Source: Pseudomonadota bacterium | Lineage (GTDB): Bacteria; Pseudomonadota; Alphaproteobacteria; Rhizobiales; Tepidamorphaceae | NCBI GenBank assembly: GCA_023435545.1 | Contig: JAEYRQ010000132.1 | Span: 1-11,518, forward strand | Direction of reading: 5' to 3' | Length of the DNA: 11,518 nucleotides | Shown here: piece by piece, positions 1 through 6,118 of the stretch | Layout of the letters: each line of letters begins with the position of its first letter | Numbering within the stretch: position 1 is the stretch's first letter | Notes under the pieces: model-generated | What the model saw: only the letters and a program-made list of their open reading frames with translations | The model's database searches: none | What the model was told of the DNA's origin: nothing | Position numbers and translations under genes: made by a program

Positions 1-1
1 G

Positions 2-733
2 GGGCTGCGCACCGCCGCCGCCCGCACCACGGAGGACGAGGTCCAAGGGGTCAACACCCGAGCCCAGCTGGCCGATGTCGAGGCCGTCATGCAGGAGCGC
101 CTGCGCGCGGCAGCCATGGCAGGCGGCGCCACGCTGGTTGCGCCCCACACCATCTTTCTCTCCCACGACACGCGGATCGGCCGGGACGTCGTCATCGAGC
201 CCAATGTCGTGTTTGGACCCGGTGCCCGGATCGGAGACGGCGTCGTCATCCGCGCCTTCTCCCACATCGAGGGGGCCAGCGTCGAAAGCGGCGCGACAGT
301 CGGTCCCTATGCCCGGTTGCGACCCGGCGCCGCGATCGCGGAGGGCGCCCATATCGGCAACTTCGTCGAGATCAAGGCCTCCGATATCGGCCCGGGCGCG
401 AAGGTCAACCACCTGACCTATATCGGCGATAGCTCGGTCGGCGCTCGCTCGAACATCGGTGCCGGGACGATCACCTGCAACTATGACGGCTTCGACAAGT
501 ACCGGACAATGATTGGCGAGGGTGTCTTCGTCGGCTCCAACAGCTCGCTGGTCGCCCCCGTCACGATCGGCGATGGCGCCTATATCGCGTCCGGCAGCGT
601 GATCACCGAGGATGTCGAACCCGATGCCCTGGCGCTAGGCCGGGGCCGCCAGGCGGCCAAGCCGGGCTGGGCGGCGGCCTTTCGGGCGCAGAAGACCGCA
701 GCAAGACCTAAACCCGGCGGAAACGAAAGCTGA
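2..733 (+). CDS. glmU: GlmU, bifunctional UDP-GlcNAc pyrophosphorylase / glucosamine-1-P acetyltransferase (C-terminal part, 5' truncated by window)
   Basis: The reading frame is open from base 2 to a TGA at 731-733, giving 243 residues with no start inside the window; the N-terminal uridylyltransferase domain lies outside. The visible part begins with the linker after that domain ([12 protein letters not shown], residues 13-24) and continues as a left-handed beta-helix of hexapeptide repeats. Acetyltransferase signatures are intact: RLRPG (105-109), FVEIK with the CoA/substrate lysine (121-125), [10 protein letters not shown] with the presumed catalytic His138 and Tyr141, and NYDG (160-163). 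The enzyme acetylates glucosamine-1-phosphate with acetyl-CoA, then couples it to UTP to give UDP-GlcNAc, in the cytoplasm as a trimer. The next gene, glmS, supplies its precursor pathway. The C-terminal tail (from about 217) is low-complexity Ala/Lys/Pro, as is common. An internal ATG at 89 lies inside the conserved linker and is not the true start. Identification is secure. Confidence 0.97.
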   Translation, partial: GLRTAAARTTEDEVQGVNTRAQLADVEAVMQERLRAAAMAGGATLVAPHTIFLSHDTRIGRDVVIEPNVVFGPGARIGDGVVIRAFSHIEGASVESGATVGPYARLRPGAAIAEGAHIGNFVEIKASDIGPGAKVNHLTYIGDSSVGARSNIGAGTITCNYDGFDKYRTMIGEGVFVGSNSSLVAPVTIGDGAYIASGSVITEDVEPDALALGRGRQAAKPGWAAAFRAQKTAARPKPGGNES

Positions 734-857
734 AGCATATTGCGCCCACGCTGCGAGGGCGGTCACAGTCGGCAATGAACTGTGAATTCCGGACTGTCCC
801 GGGAATCGGTAATCGAGTTTCCGGCTGTCGGGGGATCGCCACGGAGGTCTGGGACGT
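734..857 (+). promoter_or_regulatory. glmU-glmS spacer with dyad symmetries (possible glmS operator/leader)
   Basis: No gene is seen in these 124 bases. They contain a perfect 7-base inverted repeat TCACAGT (763-769) and ACTGTGA (779-785) with a 9-base spacer, so the half-site centres are 16 bases apart. Close by are a short hairpin CGCCC/GGGCG (743-747 with 757-761), the palindrome TCCCGGGA (797-804), the dyad GGAC-T-GTCC (791-799), and a 7-base tandem AATCGGT/AATCGAG (804-817). Spacing and symmetry suit a dimeric regulator or a leader hairpin, but I recognise no known operator. There is no T-tract, so an intrinsic terminator of glmU is not supported. I see no convincing -35/-10 pair, and nothing resembling the glmS ribozyme known from Firmicutes. 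Confidence 0.3.
843..847 (+). promoter_or_regulatory. Ribosome binding site of glmS
   Basis: A perfect GGAGG lies 10 bases before the ATG at 858. It agrees with the start fixed independently by the catalytic cysteine, which must be the second codon. Confidence 0.75.
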
Positions 858-2684
858 ATGTGCGGAATCGTTGGCATTCTCGGCAAGGAGCCGGTCGCGT
901 TCGACATTGTCGAGGCGCTGCGTCGCCTGGAATATCGTGGCTACGACTCGGCCGGGGTGGCGACGCTCGAATCCGGCCATCTCGACCGCCGGCGGGCGGA
1001 GGGCAAGCTGCGCAATCTGGAGGCGCGGCTTCACGCCAGTCCGCTCTCCGGGCACAGCGGCATCGGCCATACCCGCTGGGCCACGCATGGCGCACCGACC
1101 GAGGACAACGCGCATCCGCACGCGACCGACCGCGTGGCCATCGTCCACAACGGCATCATCGAGAATTTCCGGGAGCTGAAGAACGAGCTGGCGGCCGAGG
1201 GATACGCCTTCGCCACCCAGACCGACACCGAGATCGTCGCGCACCTGCTGACGCGGGAGCTTAAGGCCGGCAAGTCTCCGGTGGAGGCGGTCCACGCAAC
1301 GCTGGGCCGCCTCGAGGGGGCCTTCGCGCTCGCCATCCTGTTCGAGGGCGAGGACGACCTGATGGTCGGCGCGCGGCGCGGCAGCCCGCTGGCCGTCGGG
1401 CATGGCGACGGCGAGATGTATCTGGGGTCCGATGCCATCGCGCTGGCGCCGTTCACCGACCGTGTCACCTATCTCGAGGACGGGGACTGGGTGGTGCTGA
1501 CGCGTGGCGGGGCGCGGATATTCGATGCCGCCGGCAATCCGGTCGAGCGGCCGCTGTCCCGCTCGCTGGCGTCCTCGCTGCTGGTCGACAAGGGCAATCA
1601 TCGCCACTTCATGGCGAAGGAGATCTACGAGCAGCCCGAGGTCGTCAGCCACACGCTCGCGCACTACATCGACATGGCGAGCGGCACGATCCGGCTTCCC
1701 GAAGCCGTGCCGGTCGATTTCGCGACCCTGAAGCGGATCACCATCAGCGCCTGCGGGACGGCTTACCTGGCAGGCCTGGTCGGCAAGTACTGGATGGAGA
1801 AGTACGCGCGGCTGCCTGTCGATATCGACGTCGCGTCCGAGTTCCGCTACCGCGAGGTGCCCCTCGACCCCGGTGGTTTGGCGATCTTCATCTCCCAGTC
1901 AGGCGAGACCGCCGACACGCTCGCCTCGTTGCGCTACTGCGCCGACAATGGCCAACGGATCCTCTCGATCGTCAACGTCCAGGAATCCTCGATCGCCCGG
2001 GAATCGGACGTCGTCTTCCCGACGCTCGGCGGGCCGGAGATCGGCGTCGCGTCGACGAAGGCCTTTACCTGCCAGCTCGCGGTGTTGGCGTGCCTCGCCA
2101 TCGCCGCCGGGCGGCAGAGGGGCGTGCTGGGCGAGGAGGACGAGCACAAGCTGGTGAAATCGCTGATCGAGGTGCCGCGGCTCGCCACCCAGGCGCTGAA
2201 GCTCGAGCCGCAGATCGAGGAGCTCGCGCGGGAACTGTCCCGAGCCCGCGACGTACTCTACCTGGGGCGCGGCCTGAACTTCCCCATTGCGCTCGAGGGC
2301 GCACTGAAGCTGAAGGAAATTTCCTACATCCACGCGGAGGGCTACGCGGCCGGCGAACTCAAGCACGGGCCGATCGCGCTCGTCGACGAGAACGTTCCGG
2401 TGATCGTCGTCGCACCGTCCGACCGGCTGTTCGACAAGACCGTCTCGAACATGCAGGAGGTGGCCGCCCGCGGTGGCCGCATCATCCTTCTGACCGATGC
2501 CGCAGGCGCGGAGGCCGCAGGCGACCAGCCATTTGCGACGCTGGTCCTGCCCGAGATGTACCAGTTCGTGCAGCCACTGCTCTATGCGATCCCAGTGCAG
2601 CTCATCGCCTACCATACGGCGGTGTTCATGGGCACAGACGTCGACCAGCCGCGCAACCTGGCAAAGTCGGTAACGGTCGAGTAG
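858..2684 (+). CDS. glmS: GlmS, glutamine--fructose-6-phosphate aminotransferase (isomerizing)
   Basis: This 608-residue enzyme, the usual length for the family, converts fructose-6-phosphate and glutamine to glucosamine-6-phosphate and glutamate, the committed step to UDP-GlcNAc. It begins MCGIVGILG: after Met removal, Cys becomes the N-terminal nucleophile of the class II glutaminase domain (about 1-220), followed by RRLEYRGYDSAG (about 22-33) and HTRWATHG. Two SIS sugar-isomerase domains follow. The first carries ISACGTAYLAG (about 296-306) and SQSGET (346-351). The second carries the isomerase segment ALKLKEISYIHAEGYAAGE (482-500) followed by LKHGP. The C-terminal DQPRNLAKSVTVE places the sugar-contacting lysine at 603. 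The start is fixed by the Cys and a GGAGG ribosome site. It is cytosolic and normally dimeric. It follows glmU on the same strand after 124 bases, so it may have its own promoter or share the glmU transcript. All key residues are present. Confidence 0.98.
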   Translation: MCGIVGILGKEPVAFDIVEALRRLEYRGYDSAGVATLESGHLDRRRAEGKLRNLEARLHASPLSGHSGIGHTRWATHGAPTEDNAHPHATDRVAIVHNGIIENFRELKNELAAEGYAFATQTDTEIVAHLLTRELKAGKSPVEAVHATLGRLEGAFALAILFEGEDDLMVGARRGSPLAVGHGDGEMYLGSDAIALAPFTDRVTYLEDGDWVVLTRGGARIFDAAGNPVERPLSRSLASSLLVDKGNHRHFMAKEIYEQPEVVSHTLAHYIDMASGTIRLPEAVPVDFATLKRITISACGTAYLAGLVGKYWMEKYARLPVDIDVASEFRYREVPLDPGGLAIFISQSGETADTLASLRYCADNGQRILSIVNVQESSIARESDVVFPTLGGPEIGVASTKAFTCQLAVLACLAIAAGRQRGVLGEEDEHKLVKSLIEVPRLATQALKLEPQIEELARELSRARDVLYLGRGLNFPIALEGALKLKEISYIHAEGYAAGELKHGPIALVDENVPVIVVAPSDRLFDKTVSNMQEVAARGGRIILLTDAAGAEAAGDQPFATLVLPEMYQFVQPLLYAIPVQLIAYHTAVFMGTDVDQPRNLAKSVTVE

Positions 2685-2713
2685 TCCTGTAGCGCGAGCG
2701 ACGCCTTCTGACG

Positions 2714-2739
2714 CGAGATCGGTCTAACGGCCGGTCTCG
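2714..2739 (+). terminator. Hairpin downstream of glmS, candidate terminator
   Basis: Bases 2714-2724 pair with 2729-2739 to form an 11-base stem, including two G-U pairs, closed by a TAAC loop. It lies 30 bases after the glmS stop. The following sequence (GTCACCTATATTATAT) is AT-rich but not a clean T-tract, so termination may be inefficient or Rho-assisted. The stem is direct observation; the function is inference. Confidence 0.5.
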
Positions 2740-2745
2740 GTCACC

Positions 2746-2753
2746 TATATTAT
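2746..2753 (+). promoter_or_regulatory. AT-rich -10-like element before the DUF502 gene
   Basis: TATATTAT stands out in otherwise GC-rich DNA and resembles a -10 box. It lies 46 bases before the preferred start at 2799. No good -35 hexamer sits 16-18 bases upstream; the best match, TCTAAC at 2723-2728, is poor and falls in the stem of the hairpin. It touches the upstream ATG at 2754, which is one reason to prefer the start at 2799. Confidence 0.25.
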
Positions 2754-2798
2754 ATGGTGAGAAGCGGCATCGGCCGCGTCGCCAGGGACCCGAAGAGC

Positions 2799-3572
2799 AT
2801 GAAACTCAACGAGGAGGGCGGTCTGGGCATACTGCCCCCGGACATGCCGCCGCCGCGGCGGCCTGGCATCGGCATGCGCCTGCGAAACTATTTCCTGACC
2901 GGCCTGGTGATCGCCGCCCCGCTGTCGATCACCATCTACATCACGTGGTCGTTCATCGGCTGGGTGGATGCGTGGGTGAAGCCCTGGATTCCGGAGCGCT
3001 ACAATCCGGACCACTACCTGCCGTTCACGGTGCCGGGCTTCGGGCTGATCGTCGCGGTGTTCGCGCTGATCTTCCTGGGCGCTGCCACCGCTAACCTGTT
3101 CGGCCGCACCGTCGTCGCCTATGGCGAGATGATGCTCGACCGCATGCCGCTGGTGCGCAGCCTCTACCGCGGCCTCAAACAGCTCTTCGAGACCGTCCTG
3201 TCGCAGACCAACAACTCTTTCCAGAAGGTCGGCGTCATCGAATATCCCCGCACCGGACTGTGGGCGATCGTGTTCGTAGCGACCGAGACCAAGGGCGAAC
3301 TGGTGCACAAAGCAGGGGGCGAGGACACCGATCTGCTCAGCGTCTTCTTGCCCACCACACCGAACCCGACTTCCGGCTTCCTTCTGTTTGTGCCGCGCAA
3401 GGACGTCCGGATCCTGGATATGACCGTCGAGGACGGCGCCAAGCTGGTGATTTCCGGCGGCCTCGTCACGCCTGCCCATCCGGCGACCCCGGCCACGAAG
3501 GACCGTCGGCGCCCGGACCGGCCGACCGACACCCCGCCCGACGACAGCGGACAGCGCAGCGCGGCCGAATAG
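2799..3572 (+). CDS. DUF502 family membrane protein, function unknown
   Basis: The 257-residue protein belongs to the DUF502 family, which is widespread in bacteria and has no settled biochemical role. After a Pro/Gly-rich cytosolic N-terminus, a hydrophobic segment at about 32-54 (YFLTGLVIAAPLSITIYITW) and a second at about 80-103 form two predicted membrane helices. The soluble part carries the family hallmarks PLVRSLYRGLKQLFE (117-131), the segment around FLPTTPNPTSGFLLFVP (183-199), and ISGG (218-221). The tail (about 230-257) is charged and disordered-looking. I start at ATG 2799, which has AGGGA at 2784-2788, 10 bases upstream. An in-frame ATG at 2754 would add 15 residues but has no ribosome site and overlaps the AT-rich element. 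The gene follows glmS and ends 13 bases from the recG stop, convergently. Position beside the UDP-GlcNAc genes hints at an envelope role, but that is inference. Confidence 0.88.
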   Translation: MKLNEEGGLGILPPDMPPPRRPGIGMRLRNYFLTGLVIAAPLSITIYITWSFIGWVDAWVKPWIPERYNPDHYLPFTVPGFGLIVAVFALIFLGAATANLFGRTVVAYGEMMLDRMPLVRSLYRGLKQLFETVLSQTNNSFQKVGVIEYPRTGLWAIVFVATETKGELVHKAGGEDTDLLSVFLPTTPNPTSGFLLFVPRKDVRILDMTVEDGAKLVISGGLVTPAHPATPATKDRRRPDRPTDTPPDDSGQRSAAE

Positions 3573-3577
3573 GCCTC

Positions 3578-3598
3578 CGAGGGTACTATCCGCCCTCG
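3578..3598. terminator. Weak hairpin between convergent DUF502 gene and recG
   Basis: CGAGGG (3578-3583) pairs with CCCTCG (3593-3598) around a 9-base loop that includes the recG stop codon. It could serve both strands, but neither side has a T-tract, so it is only a weak candidate for the shared end of two converging transcripts. Confidence 0.2.
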
Positions 3599-5694
3599 AT
3601 GTAACGCATCGCCGTATCCTTGCGGAACAGGTAGAGCAGGGTGCGCAGAAGCTGGCCCCGCGGACCCTCCAGCCGCGGATCGCGCTCCAGCGCCAGCCGG
3701 GCGTCGTCGCGGGCGGCCTCGATCATGTCGAGATGAACCGCCGTGCGTACCACCTTGAACTCCGGCATGCCGCTCTGCCTGGTGCCGAGAACCTCGCCGC
3801 CACCGCGCAGCTTCAGATCCTCCTCGGCGATGACGAAGCCGTCCTCAGTGTCGCGCAGGATCCCGAGCCGGGAGCGCGCCGTCTCGCCGAGCGGCTGGCC
3901 GTAGAGCAGCAGGCAACTCGACGCCGCCTGCCCACGGCCGACGCGTCCCCGCAGCTGGTGTAGCTGGGCGAGGCCGAAGCGTTCGGCGTGTTCGATGATC
4001 ATGATGCTAGCCTCGGGTACGTCGACGCCGACCTCGATCACGGTGGTGGCGACCAGCACACGCGCCTCGCCCTGAATGAACCGGCGCATCGCGGCATCCT
4101 TGTTCGCCCCGCTCATGCGGCCATGCACCAGCGCGACCCGGTCGCCGAACAGCGGCTTCAGCGCCGCGTGGCGCTGCTCAGCCGACGTGACGTCGAGCAC
4201 CTCGGACTCCTCCACCAGCGGACAGACCCAGTAGACCTGGGTGCCGGCATCGACCGCGCGGCCGACAGCGCCGACGACATCCTCCAGCCGCGACATCGGC
4301 AGCACCCGGGTCTCGATCGGCTTTCGGCCGGCAGGCTTCTCGGTCAGCCGCGTCACGTCCATGTCGCCGTAATGGGTCAGCAGCAGCGTGCGGGGGATCG
4401 GAGTCGCGGTCATCACCAGCATGTCGACGCCGTTGCCCTTGGCTGCCAGCGCCAGCCGCTGGTGGACGCCGAAGCGATGTTGCTCGTCGACCACCGCAAG
4501 ACCTAGATCGGCAAACGCGACGCCGGTCTGGAACAGGGCGTGCGTCCCAACCAGGATGTCGATCTCGCCCGCGGCGAGGGCGGCCAGCACCGGTGCACGG
4601 TCCTTACCCTGCTCGCGGCCGGTGAGGATCGCAATGCGCAGTCCGGCGGCTTCCGCCAGCGGTGCGATCCCACGCAGATGCTGGCGCGCCAGCAACTCGG
4701 TCGGCGCCATCAGCGCCGACTGCGCCCCAGTCTCGGCGACGCGGGCCATTGCGATGAGGCCGACGACGGTCTTGCCGCTGCCGACATCGCCCTGCAGCAG
4801 CCGCAGCATCCGCTCCGGCACCTCCAGGTCCGCCGTGATCTCCTCGACGGCGAGACGCTGGGAGGTCGTCAGGCTGTAGGGCAGGGCCTCCAGGATCCGG
4901 GCAACCAGTCGGCCGTCGCCGCGCCGCACCTTGCCCCGCCCCCGCCGCTGGCGGGCCCGCACGATCGACAGAGCGAGCTGCCCGGCGAGCAGTTCGTCAT
5001 AGGCGAGCCTCGACCACGCCACCCCGTCCTCGGCGATGTCCTCCGGGCGGACCGGACGGTGAAGCGTTTCCAGCGCCTGGCGGAACCCCGGCCACCGCTG
5101 GCGCGCGATCCAGGAGGCATCCTGCCATTCCTCCAGCGCCGGTACCCGCTCCACTGCCTGCGCCACAGCCTTGGCGATCACCCGGCTGCCGAGGCCCGCA
5201 GTCGCCGGGTAGACCGGCTCGACCGGCGGCAGCTTCGCGAACTCCTCGTCGGTGAGGATGTGGTCCGGATGCACCATCTGCGGCAGGCCGTTGAACTCCT
5301 CGACCCGGCCGCTCACCCAGCGGCTCTCACCGGGCGGCAGCATCTTCTCGATCCACTTGCGGTTGGCGTTGAAGAACACCAGCGTCAGTTCGCCGGTCGC
5401 GTCCTGGCACATCACGCGGTAGGGCGCGCGGTCGCGGCCTTGCGGAGGCGCGCGATGTCTTGCGACGACGACCTCCAGCGTGGCGATCGTTCCGGGCTCC
5501 AGACGGTCGATCGTCGGTCGCTGGCGCCGGTCGACCAGACCGCCCGGAAGGTGCCAGAGGAGATCGGCGACCAGCGGCTCTCCATTGTCTTCGTCCGTCC
5601 CCAGCAGCCGCCCGAACAGGCCGGACAGGCGCGGACCGATTCCGCTCAGGCTGGAGATGGGGGCGAACAGGGGGTTGAGCAGGGCGGGCCGCAT
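3586..5694 (-). CDS. recG: RecG, ATP-dependent DNA helicase/translocase
   Basis: RecG reverses stalled replication forks and branch-migrates Holliday junctions using ATP. The 702-residue product has, in order, the N-terminal helical region and wedge OB-fold (about 65-160, including the VMCQDATGELTLVFFN strand region), helicase motif I GDVGSGKT (302-309), APTELLA (330-336), motif II DEQH (403-406), motif III TATPIPRT (429-436), helicase C motifs (ALVHGRMS, 521-528; ATTVIEVGVDVPEA, 549-562), and the TRG segment HQLRGRVGRG (579-588) typical of RecG and Mfd. The frame runs upstream to 5886, but the extra 64 residues would overlap sdhE and look noncoding. MRPALLNPLFAPISSLSGIG matches the usual alphaproteobacterial RecG N-terminus, so I start at 5694, although no strong ribosome site is visible there. 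ATG 5763 is the alternative. It is transcribed divergently from sdhE-mfd. Confidence 0.96.
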   Translation of the reverse strand: MRPALLNPLFAPISSLSGIGPRLSGLFGRLLGTDEDNGEPLVADLLWHLPGGLVDRRQRPTIDRLEPGTIATLEVVVARHRAPPQGRDRAPYRVMCQDATGELTLVFFNANRKWIEKMLPPGESRWVSGRVEEFNGLPQMVHPDHILTDEEFAKLPPVEPVYPATAGLGSRVIAKAVAQAVERVPALEEWQDASWIARQRWPGFRQALETLHRPVRPEDIAEDGVAWSRLAYDELLAGQLALSIVRARQRRGRGKVRRGDGRLVARILEALPYSLTTSQRLAVEEITADLEVPERMLRLLQGDVGSGKTVVGLIAMARVAETGAQSALMAPTELLARQHLRGIAPLAEAAGLRIAILTGREQGKDRAPVLAALAAGEIDILVGTHALFQTGVAFADLGLAVVDEQHRFGVHQRLALAAKGNGVDMLVMTATPIPRTLLLTHYGDMDVTRLTEKPAGRKPIETRVLPMSRLEDVVGAVGRAVDAGTQVYWVCPLVEESEVLDVTSAEQRHAALKPLFGDRVALVHGRMSGANKDAAMRRFIQGEARVLVATTVIEVGVDVPEASIMIIEHAERFGLAQLHQLRGRVGRGQAASSCLLLYGQPLGETARSRLGILRDTEDGFVIAEEDLKLRGGGEVLGTRQSGMPEFKVVRTAVHLDMIEAARDDARLALERDPRLEGPRGQLLRTLLYLFRKDTAMRYIEGG

Positions 5695-5808
5695 GCCGCG
5701 AAGGTGTCCCAGCTCAGCGGGATAGGCAACCGGGGCAGCTGGCGGTGCTGGCAGGGAGGGCATCGCCGCGCTATACCCACCGGCGTCACCCACCCAAAGG
5801 ACATTGCC
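5695..5808. promoter_or_regulatory. Divergent recG / sdhE-mfd promoter region
   Basis: These 114 bases separate two genes read away from each other, so promoters for both must lie here or extend into the coding ends. The only suggestive pair is on the minus strand toward recG: TATAGC (5775-5770) with TTGGGT (5797-5792), 16 bases apart, both imperfect. No clear element toward sdhE was found. I see no LexA-type or other recognisable operator. Confidence 0.35.
5796..5801 (+). promoter_or_regulatory. Ribosome binding site deciding the GTG start of sdhE
   Basis: AAAGGA lies 7 bases before GTG 5809. The open frame extends far upstream antisense to recG and offers no ATG near the conserved domain, so this site supports the GTG start. 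Confidence 0.65.
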
Positions 5809-6114
5809 GTGACCATACCCGCGGACCGCGATCCCGCACCTGTCCCCGACGCGCGCCGGCGCAAGCTCGGCTTCCGCTGCTGGCATCGTGGTACCCGCGA
5901 AATGGACCTGCTGCTAGGACGATTCGCCGATGCCCACCTCGCCGGCATGAGCGAGGAGGAGGTCGCCGCGCTCGAATACTTGGCCGATGCGCCGGACCCG
6001 GAGCTGTTCGGCTGGATCGCCGAGACGAAGCCGGTTCCCGCCAACTACGACACCCCGATGCTGGCCGCGATCCGCGCCTTCCACCGCCAGCGCCCGGTCT
6101 CCAGCGCGGTCTGA
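5809..6114 (+). CDS. sdhE: SdhE (SDHAF2/Sdh5-like) FAD assembly factor of succinate dehydrogenase
   Basis: The 101-residue protein fits the small SdhE/DUF339 family, about 85-110 residues, which promotes covalent FAD attachment to the flavoprotein subunit SdhA in the cytoplasm. Visible hallmarks are KLGFRCWHRGTREMDLLLGRF (about residues 18-38), including the essential RG pair and the acidic residue of the RGxxE motif, then an acidic helix region MSEEEVAALEYLADAPDPELFGW with the conserved D-P-E-L-x-x-W pattern. No signal peptide or membrane helix is seen. The start is GTG with a good upstream AAAGGA. It is followed after only 4 bases by mfd, suggesting one transcript and translational coupling. 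Sitting between recG and mfd is its common place in alphaproteobacteria, although its function is respiratory and unrelated to DNA repair. No sdh structural genes are in the window. Confidence 0.9.
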   Translation: MTIPADRDPAPVPDARRRKLGFRCWHRGTREMDLLLGRFADAHLAGMSEEEVAALEYLADAPDPELFGWIAETKPVPANYDTPMLAAIRAFHRQRPVSSAV

Positions 6115-6118
6115 TCCC

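Noticed and set aside
734..857. glmS ribozyme/riboswitch
   Set aside because: The spacer is 124 bases, smaller than a complete glmS ribozyme with its flanks, and shows none of its recognisable core; the class is not expected in this kind of organism.
708..1664. Minus-strand open frame antisense to glmS and the glmU end
   Set aside because: It is a shadow of glmS in GC-rich DNA with no domain and no ribosome site, against an unmistakable plus-strand enzyme.
4540..5808. Plus-strand open frame upstream of and in frame with sdhE, antisense to recG, giving a possible 524-residue fusion
   Set aside because: The upstream translation is Arg/Gln/Pro-rich without domains and opposes the conserved recG reading frame. 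The SdhE domain starts normally after a ribosome site at 5796-5801.
5695..5886. N-terminal extension of RecG by 64 residues
   Set aside because: It would overlap the start of divergent sdhE, has low-complexity Pro/Ala sequence, and the usual RecG N-terminus begins at 5694.
5987..6118. N-terminal extension of Mfd into sdhE
   Set aside because: The translation is Arg/Ser/Pro-rich and out of frame with sdhE; Mfd homologs begin near the FSPAVLDRP region downstream of GTG 6119.
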